NCBI GenBank assembly: GCA_946482045.1
Contig: CAMLPZ010000198.1
Location: forward strand, 1-7,841
DNA: 7,841 nucleotides
Direction: 5' to 3'
DNA from: an uncultured Asticcacaulis sp.
GTDB lineage: Bacteria; Pseudomonadota; Alphaproteobacteria; Caulobacterales; Caulobacteraceae
In this document: piece after piece, positions 1 to 7,841 of the stretch
Position numbering within the stretch: the first letter of the stretch is position 1
Layout: each line of letters starts with the position of its first letter
Translations under genes and position numbers: made by a program
The notes under the pieces: generated by a model
Database searches by the model: none
Told to the model about the DNA's origin: nothing
The model's input: only the letters and a program-made list of their open reading frames with translations

Positions 1-2999
<2,999 letters not shown>

Positions 3000-3021
3000 C
3001 ATCTCGCTTGCGATGTAAAAT

Positions 3022-3057
3022 CGAAACCCCTGGGGTCCGCCTCAGGGGTTTTGTTTT
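3022..3057 (+). terminator. Rho-independent terminator of rpoC
   Basis: A 12-pair stem joins 3024-3035 to 3040-3051 with one G-U pair and a four-base TCCG loop. The T-rich run TTTTGTTTT at 3049-3057 follows. It begins 22 bases after the rpoC stop codon. The reverse strand also has a fairly T-rich flank, so some activity in both directions is possible. It should separate rpoC transcription from the genes downstream. Confidence 0.9.
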
Positions 3058-3066
3058 GGCTATGGC

Positions 3067-3095
3067 TTGACCATGCGGGCCGCACGATTGATTGT
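3067..3095 (+). promoter_or_regulatory. Candidate sigma70-type promoter for the receptor gene
   Basis: TTGACC at 3067-3072 is a good -35 match. After 17 bases GATTGT at 3090-3095 is a weak -10 (three of six matches, including the conserved A2 and T6). It lies just after the rpoC terminator and would give a leader of roughly 35 bases. A promoter is expected somewhere in this gap because the terminator should stop rpoC transcription, but this particular site is uncertain. Confidence 0.3.
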
Positions 3096-3136
3096 ACCTG
3101 CCGCCGTCTGAATTGTTTGATCCCGACCAACATCAT

Positions 3137-5407
3137 ATGACGCACAAAAAGGACCTGAGGCTGTTGGCCTGCGTGCTTGTCTGGGCAAGTGGCGCAATGG
3201 TCCAGCATGCCTCAGCGCAATCTCCGCCTGAGACCAAGGTGCAACTGGATGCCGAGGCAACGGAGACCGACGACGCAGGCCCAGCAGACGTAGAGGAGAC
3301 GGACGCAGAGGAGAAGGCTGACGATGCCGAGCCGGCCAGGGAAACGGAGGACGGCACCGTCGTTATTGAGGACAAGCGCAGCCTCAACCGGATAGACCGG
3401 CAAGTCTACGATGTTGACAAGGATCCGGCCAATAAGACTGGCTCGACCGCCGACGCGCTGAAAAAGGTCCCCGGCGTCAATGTCACGGCGTCGGGCGAGG
3501 TCACGTTGCGTGGCAATGCCGTCGAAATCCTTGTCAATGGCAAGCCGTCTCCACTCTTCAGCGGCGAAAATCGCGAGGCAGCTTTGCGTGCCCTGCCGTC
3601 ATCGGCGGTGTCGTCGATCGAGGTCATGTCCAATCCGGGTGCCCAATACGATTCTTCCAGCGCCGGGGCGATCATCAATATCGTCACAAAGACCGCCAGC
3701 CCGGCAGGTATGCTGGCGAACGTGAGCGGACAACTGGCGTCTGTCGGCGGCTACACTGCCAACGCCTTTGTCAAACACAGCCGCGGGCCGTTTGCGACGA
3801 CGGCGACGCTGAACCTGTCCGACTATCCGACACTTATGCGCAATCGTTCGACCCAGGCTGAACTGGACGGCAACGGCCAGCCCGTGCGATCGACCGACAA
3901 TAATGGTGTGACGCGGTCCACGGGAAAATCGCTCTTCGCCACCGCCACGCTCGACTACGATGCTGGCGCGTTCGACACCGTGACCGGCCAGCTTGATGTC
4001 ATGAAGACCTCCAGCACGTCGCGCAATGCCGGCCTGACGACGATCCGCGACGCGTCCGGCGCAGTGACGGATCAATTCGAAAGCACCGGCACGTCACGCT
4101 TCGACAACCAGATCGCAACGATCGGGATGGGATGGATCCATGTCGGCGAGGCGCTGGGCGAAACGTTGAAACTGGACGCCAAGGTGACGCGTGAAACGTC
4201 GCGTGCCGACAGCGACTTTCTGCTGGACTACAGCCTGTCGGGCCTTCTCGGCAGCGGCGCGATGCGCCGCCAGCCCGGCCACACGAATATCAGCACGACC
4301 AAATCCGTCCTGGGAGCCGACTATAATGGCTATGTGGGTGACGATCAGGTGACGGCAGGACTACAAATCAGTCGCGACGACACGCGCCAGGACAGCCTGA
4401 TATTCAGCCCATTTGAGCCGAGTGTTGGAACGATGGCGGCCAATCCACTGCTGACCAGCGTCTTTGATTACCGGCAGACCATCAGTGCTGCCTATGTGAC
4501 CTATCAAAAGGCGCTGGGCGAACGCTGGATCGTGCTGGGTGGCGTTCGCGCCGAGGCCGTCGACTACGACAGTCAGGATGCGATATCCGGTGCGCCGATC
4601 AAGGTCGCCTACACCAGTCTGAACCCCAGTCTGTTTGCCACCTATGTCCTGTCCGACGTGCAAAAGCTGCGTTTCAACTATTCGCGCCGCCTGCAAAGGC
4701 CGACGCCTTATGACCTCAATCCGTCGCTAATGTATCTCAACGACCGGACGGTGACGGCTGGCACGCCAGCCCTGAAGCCGCAGGAGACTGACGCGTTCGA
4801 AGCCTCCTACGATTACGCCGGACGCTTGACCAGCTATACGTTCCGGGCCTACCGCCTCAACAATGAGCGGGTGATCAACCCGGTGACGGAAATCATCCCC
4901 GACCCGCAGGGCATCGGCCGGCAGGTCGTTTTGCTGTCGCGGCGCAATAACGGATCGAGCCACCAGACGGGCCTCCAGTTGGCCTATATGACAACCCTGT
5001 CTGAGCATTGGTCGCTCAACGCCAATGTCGACCTCTATTCCATGGAGATGCAGGCATCGCACTTCGCGGCAAGGCGGTCTTTGGTAACAACCAGCAGCCA
5101 GTTCGGCGTCAACTATAGCCGCGGCAGGAACACCCTGTCCCTGAGCTATTACGGCGTCGGCAAGCAACTGACGGGCGATGGCTATACCGGCGGCTTCGGC
5201 AGCGGATCTCTATCCTGGCACCGTGTCCTAACGCCCAAAATCGATTTGACGGTCTCGGTTAGCGATATCTTCCGGCCACGTGAAAGCCTGTTTGTCCGCG
5301 ATACCGGCGACATCCGTATGGTCAGCGCCTCCAGCCAGCGGGCGCCGGTCGTCTATGTCGGTCTTAGCGGCCGCTTTGCGTCCGGAAGTTTCTCGGCCAC
5401 AAAATAG
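3137..5407 (+). CDS. TonB-dependent outer-membrane receptor (plug plus beta-barrel, OMP_b-brl_3-like)
   Basis: A 756-residue receptor expected to take up a ligand across the outer membrane with energy from TonB-ExbB-ExbD. The ATG at 3137 is chosen because a Sec signal peptide starts there: basic MTHKKDLR, a hydrophobic core, and an ASA-Q cleavage site after residue 27. A TTG 45 bases upstream would place a polar stretch ahead of the signal. No clear Shine-Dalgarno sequence precedes the ATG. Residues 36-72 are strikingly acidic (17 Asp/Glu in 37). TVVIED at 74-79 could be a TonB box. The plug follows at about 95-185, with TLRGNAVEILVNGKP, LPSSAVSSIEVMSNPGAQYD and GAIINIVTK, which resembles the plug of the Pfam PF07715/PF14905 families. 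The rest is barrel with alternating polar and hydrophobic strands, and a likely last strand YVGLSGRF at 740-747. No N-terminal carboxypeptidase-like domain of the kind common in Bacteroidetes relatives is present. The substrate cannot be read from the sequence. A secreted peptidase gene follows 71 bases downstream. Confidence 0.88.
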   Translation: MTHKKDLRLLACVLVWASGAMVQHASAQSPPETKVQLDAEATETDDAGPADVEETDAEEKADDAEPARETEDGTVVIEDKRSLNRIDRQVYDVDKDPANKTGSTADALKKVPGVNVTASGEVTLRGNAVEILVNGKPSPLFSGENREAALRALPSSAVSSIEVMSNPGAQYDSSSAGAIINIVTKTASPAGMLANVSGQLASVGGYTANAFVKHSRGPFATTATLNLSDYPTLMRNRSTQAELDGNGQPVRSTDNNGVTRSTGKSLFATATLDYDAGAFDTVTGQLDVMKTSSTSRNAGLTTIRDASGAVTDQFESTGTSRFDNQIATIGMGWIHVGEALGETLKLDAKVTRETSRADSDFLLDYSLSGLLGSGAMRRQPGHTNISTTKSVLGADYNGYVGDDQVTAGLQISRDDTRQDSLIFSPFEPSVGTMAANPLLTSVFDYRQTISAAYVTYQKALGERWIVLGGVRAEAVDYDSQDAISGAPIKVAYTSLNPSLFATYVLSDVQKLRFNYSRRLQRPTPYDLNPSLMYLNDRTVTAGTPALKPQETDAFEASYDYAGRLTSYTFRAYRLNNERVINPVTEIIPDPQGIGRQVVLLSRRNNGSSHQTGLQLAYMTTLSEHWSLNANVDLYSMEMQASHFAARRSLVTTSSQFGVNYSRGRNTLSLSYYGVGKQLTGDGYTGGFGSGSLSWHRVLTPKIDLTVSVSDIFRPRESLFVRDTGDIRMVSASSQRAPVVYVGLSGRFASGSFSATK

Positions 5408-5447
5408 GCCGTCTTTTTGCTTGCGGCGCAGGTAAAAATACCGTCAC

Positions 5448-5457
5448 TGTTGCAACA
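5448..5457. repeat. 10-bp perfect palindrome TGTTGCAACA upstream of the peptidase gene
   Basis: TGTTGCAACA reads the same on both strands and ends 21 bases before the peptidase start codon. It could be half of an operator or part of a hairpin, but a palindrome this short can also occur by chance. No second copy was noticed before the receptor or catalase genes. The rest of the 71-base gap shows no convincing promoter or terminator. Confidence 0.25.
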
Positions 5458-5468
5458 AGATTTGCCGC

Positions 5469-5472
5469 AGGA
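5469..5472 (+). promoter_or_regulatory. Ribosome binding site of the S9 peptidase gene
   Basis: AGGA lies six bases before the ATG at 5479. Its spacing, together with the signal peptide encoded straight after the ATG, supports that start. Confidence 0.6.
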
Positions 5473-5478
5473 CGTTCC

Positions 5479-7401
5479 ATGAAACCGCATCACCTTCTGT
5501 TCGCGACCTCGCTGCTGTGCTCTGTCTTTGCCCCGCCCGCGCTTGCCGACGCCGAAAAGCCGGCCGCCCTGGTCGCAGACGGTATACCGGCGGTGCCCGA
5601 TGCGATGGTCGCCGAGACGCGGCCCTATATGGAATTTCGTACCGCCAGCTTTACCGGCTGGAACCCCAATGACCGCTCGATGCTGATCGCCACGCGCTTT
5701 GGCAATACCGCTCAGGTCCATAGCGTCAAAGGCCCGATGATGGCGCGGACGCAAATCAGCTTTGAGGCGGAACCGGTTAGTGGCTCGTGGTCGCCGAAGG
5801 GCGATGTTCTGCTGGCGCGCAAGGACATCGGCGGCAATGAGTTCTTCCAACTCTATACGCTGAAGAACGGCCGGCTGACGCTTCTGACAGACGGCAAGAG
5901 TCGCAACAGCTTCAACGCCTGGAGCATGGACGGTCAACTCGTCGCCTATACCTCGACGCGGCGCACCGGCAAGGACAACGATATCTATATCATCGACCCG
6001 CGTGATCCGAAGTCTGATCGCCTGGTGGCGCAGGTCAAGGGCGGTGGCTGGGGCGTCGGTGGCTTTGCGCCGGATGGCAAAACCGCCGTGGTGAGCGAAT
6101 ACATCTCGGTTACCAAATCCAACCTCTATCTGATGGACACGGCCACCGGCGCCATGACGCCAATTGGCGATGTTAAAAAGGACATCGCCTATGGCGGCGC
6201 TGAATTCGGGCCGGACGGCACGCTATGGGTGACATCGGACGAAGGGGCGGACTTTCAGCGCCTGGGTACGCTTGATCCCAAAACCGGCAAGTTCACGCCT
6301 AAAGGGCCGGAGAAAAAGTGGGATGTCGACGCCTTTGACATTGCCGACGACGGCAGTTTTATCGCCTATGTGGTCAACGAGGCCGGCATCGACCGCCTGA
6401 AGCTGATGGACGTCAAGACCGGCGCCGTCCGGACAGTTTCAACCCTGCCGGCCGGCGGCATCGGAGGCGTCCAGATCGCGCCGTGGGGAGAGGTCGGCCT
6501 GACATTTACCTCGGCGACGTCCGCTGCCGACGCCTATAGCGTCGATCCGAAAACCCTGAACGTCACGCGCTGGACGCAGTCGGAAACCGGCGGGCTGGAC
6601 ACCAACCGGAACGTCGAGCCGCAATTTGTCGAGGTCAAAAGCTTCGATGGCGAGTTGGTCTCGGGCTTTCTCTATCGTCCCGACCCGGCGAAGTTCCCGG
6701 GCAAGCGCCCTCTGATCGTCAATATCCACGGTGGGCCGGAAAGCCAGGCGACGACGGGCTTCATGGGGCGGAACAACTATCTGCTCAATGAGCTGGGTGT
6801 CGCGATCTTTTATCCCAATGTTCGCGGTTCGACCGGCTTTGGCAAGCGTTTCGTCAGTCTCGACAACGGGCCGTTCAAGCGCGAGGATTCGGTCAAGGAC
6901 ATCGGCGCCTTTCTCGACACGCTGGAAAAGGATGCAGGCCTGGATGCCTCGCGCTTTGCCGTCACGGGCGGATCGTACGGCGGATACATGTGCTACGCCT
7001 CGGCCATTCACTATGGTGCGCGGCTGAAAGGCGCCCTGTGCGTCGTCGCCATCTCCAACTTCGTCACCTTCCTGGAAAATACCCAGGACTATCGCCGTGA
7101 CCTGCGCCGCGTCGAATATGGCGATGAGCGCGACCCGAAGCAGCGCGAGAAGCTGACGGAGATTTCGCCCTTGACCAGCGTGAGCAAGCTCAACATCCCG
7201 CTGATGGTTGTCACCGGCGCCAACGACCCGCGCGTGCCGGCGTCCGAAGCCGATCAGATCGTCGCGGCGGTGCGTGCCAAAGGCGGCACGGCCTGGTCAT
7301 TGGTTGGCAAGGACGAGGGCCACGGCTTCGCCAAGAAGGCCAATCAGGACTACCAGTTCTGGACCAGCCTGATGTTCTGGCAGGAAACCTTGCTTAAGTA
7401 A
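5479..7401 (+). CDS. Secreted S9-family serine peptidase (dipeptidyl/acylaminoacyl-peptidase type)
   Basis: A 640-residue alpha/beta-hydrolase peptidase, expected to remove short fragments from the N-terminus of peptides or otherwise cleave oligopeptides. Residues 1-23 form a Sec signal peptide with an ALA-D cleavage site, so it probably acts in the periplasm or outside the cell. Residues ~45-370 make a beta-propeller with repeated WD40/PD40-like motifs: SWSPKGDVLLA (103), WSMDGQLVAYTS (148), FAPDGKTAVVSEY (196), FGPDGTLWVTSDE (243) and IADDGSFIAYV (288). The catalytic domain begins near 385. HGGP at 417-420 forms the expected oxyanion region, and NVRGSTGFG at 447-455 is a family hallmark. 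The triad is complete: Ser499 in GGSYGGY, Asp583 in GANDPRVP and His615 in DEGHGF. Length is normal for the family and no truncation is seen. Exact specificity (dipeptidyl, acylaminoacyl or oligopeptidase) cannot be told from sequence. It may be co-transcribed with the receptor gene before it. Confidence 0.93.
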   Translation: MKPHHLLFATSLLCSVFAPPALADAEKPAALVADGIPAVPDAMVAETRPYMEFRTASFTGWNPNDRSMLIATRFGNTAQVHSVKGPMMARTQISFEAEPVSGSWSPKGDVLLARKDIGGNEFFQLYTLKNGRLTLLTDGKSRNSFNAWSMDGQLVAYTSTRRTGKDNDIYIIDPRDPKSDRLVAQVKGGGWGVGGFAPDGKTAVVSEYISVTKSNLYLMDTATGAMTPIGDVKKDIAYGGAEFGPDGTLWVTSDEGADFQRLGTLDPKTGKFTPKGPEKKWDVDAFDIADDGSFIAYVVNEAGIDRLKLMDVKTGAVRTVSTLPAGGIGGVQIAPWGEVGLTFTSATSAADAYSVDPKTLNVTRWTQSETGGLDTNRNVEPQFVEVKSFDGELVSGFLYRPDPAKFPGKRPLIVNIHGGPESQATTGFMGRNNYLLNELGVAIFYPNVRGSTGFGKRFVSLDNGPFKREDSVKDIGAFLDTLEKDAGLDASRFAVTGGSYGGYMCYASAIHYGARLKGALCVVAISNFVTFLENTQDYRRDLRRVEYGDERDPKQREKLTEISPLTSVSKLNIPLMVVTGANDPRVPASEADQIVAAVRAKGGTAWSLVGKDEGHGFAKKANQDYQFWTSLMFWQETLLK

Positions 7402-7451
7402 TTGCATATCGAAAGCTTATTCGACGCATGGTTGTCTGTGCAAAGTGATCC

Positions 7452-7456
7452 GGGGA
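7452..7456 (+). promoter_or_regulatory. Ribosome binding site of the catalase-family gene
   Basis: GGGGA lies eight bases before the ATG at 7465. The frame is open back to the peptidase stop codon, so this site helps to choose the ATG over upstream TTG and GTG codons. Confidence 0.5.
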
Positions 7457-7464
7457 AAGTCACC

Positions 7465-7841
7465 ATGCCCAACGCGCCTGTACTTTATACGCCCGCTGTT
7501 GAAGTGCCGCAGCCGGATGAGGCAGAGACCATTGCCGATCTGGCGGCCCTCAATATCAAGAGCATGCGCCGGGCGACCGACGATCCCCATGATCTCCAGC
7601 GCGCCCAGCATACCAAGAGCCACGGACTGCTGATCGGCCGTCTGGAAGTTCTCGACGATCTCGATGAAACGCTGGCCCAGGGCGTGTTTGCACATCCCGA
7701 AGTCTATGACGCGGTCATCCGGCTATCCACCGTCCCCGGCGAAATCCTGCCTGATGCTTTCGGCACGCCGCGCGGTTTTGCCATCAAGCTGATCGGTGTC
7801 GAGGGCGAGCGCCTGCCGGGGTCTGAAGGCGCGACGACCCA
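7465..7841 (+). CDS. Catalase-family haem protein, N-terminal 125 codons (3' end outside the window)
   Basis: The visible protein starts MPNAPVLYTPAVEVPQPDEA, the usual opening of small catalase-like (SrpA-type) proteins, and it has no signal peptide. AQHTKSHGLLIG at 47-58 matches the family segment around the catalytic distal histidine; His49 is the likely active-site residue. It continues with LAQGVFAHPEVYDAVIRLST (70-89), then PRGFAIKLIGVEGERLPGSEG (102-122, written here in part as a family signature), typical of the start of the catalase beta-barrel. The proximal haem-ligand tyrosine would be beyond the window end, so whether the enzyme has real catalase activity, peroxidase activity or another haem role cannot be judged. 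The ATG fits the family start and has a GGGGA ribosome binding site. The peptidase gene ends 63 bases before, with no terminator seen between them, so shared transcription is possible. Confidence 0.88.
   Translation, partial: MPNAPVLYTPAVEVPQPDEAETIADLAALNIKSMRRATDDPHDLQRAQHTKSHGLLIGRLEVLDDLDETLAQGVFAHPEVYDAVIRLSTVPGEILPDAFGTPRGFAIKLIGVEGERLPGSEGATT

Noticed and set aside
3092..3136. An upstream TTG start adding 15 residues to the receptor
   Set aside because: It would put a polar, proline-containing segment before a well-formed signal peptide and has no ribosome binding site.
3599..4075. Minus-strand reading frame (158 codons) inside the receptor gene
   Set aside because: It is antisense to the plug and early barrel. 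Its Arg/Gly-rich composition is typical of a shadow frame.
5407..5427. Possible terminator after the receptor gene (GCCG, T-rich loop, CGGC)
   Set aside because: The stem is only about four pairs, the T run is in the loop and not after the stem, and no T tract follows.
5512..5520. Possible lipoprotein signal (LLC) at the start of the peptidase
   Set aside because: The residue before the cysteine is Leu, not Gly, Ala or Ser, and a good ALA-D signal peptidase I site follows.
5353..5937. Long minus-strand reading frame (194 codons) across the receptor end and peptidase start
   Set aside because: It is antisense to two well-supported genes, and its protein has no recognisable domain. GC-rich codon bias often opens such frames.
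6439..7011. Long minus-strand reading frame (190 codons) inside the peptidase gene
   Set aside because: It lies opposite the conserved catalytic region, and its product resembles no known family.
7409..7424. Short inverted repeat TCGAA...TTCGA before the catalase-family gene
   Set aside because: The arms are only five bases and no T run follows, so neither a terminator nor an operator can be supported.
7402..7464. Peptidase and catalase genes sharing one reading frame, suggesting a fusion or read-through product
   Set aside because: The peptidase ends in TAA at its normal family length, and the catalase-like gene has its own ribosome site and a family-typical start. With only 63 bases between them, an open frame can arise by chance.

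Overview
The window looks like a piece of an alphaproteobacterial chromosome. The guess is Caulobacterales, and an Asticcacaulis-like organism would fit. The reasons are an RpoC of alphaproteobacterial type that carries the long insertion in its trigger loop, a GC content of roughly 60% judged by eye, and the lack of the usual rpsL-rpsG-fusA-tuf genes after rpoC. This assignment is an inference from remembered sequence similarity; no search was run.

Layout: all four genes are on the + strand. Positions 1-2999 are the last ~1000 codons of rpoC, the beta' subunit of RNA polymerase, closed by a strong intrinsic terminator at 3022-3057. Next comes a TonB-dependent outer-membrane receptor (3137-5407), then a secreted S9-family serine peptidase (5479-7401), then the start of a catalase-family haem protein (7465 to the window end). 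Gaps between the last three genes are 71 and 63 bases. Neither gap holds a convincing terminator, so the three may form one transcription unit separate from rpoC.

How they may work together: the receptor would import an unknown ligand across the outer membrane. The peptidase has a Sec signal peptide and all three catalytic residues, so it could cleave peptides in the periplasm. The catalase-like protein could deal with peroxide or bind haem. A shared role in peptide or iron-chelate scavenging is only a guess from gene order and domain types. The receptor has one odd feature, a very acidic stretch between its signal peptide and its plug.

No RNA genes, insertion sequences, CRISPR arrays, attachment sites or replication origins were seen. 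No non-coding stretch exceeds about 140 bases. I found no convincing evidence of an undescribed system; the receptor-peptidase-catalase cluster is the most interesting part.
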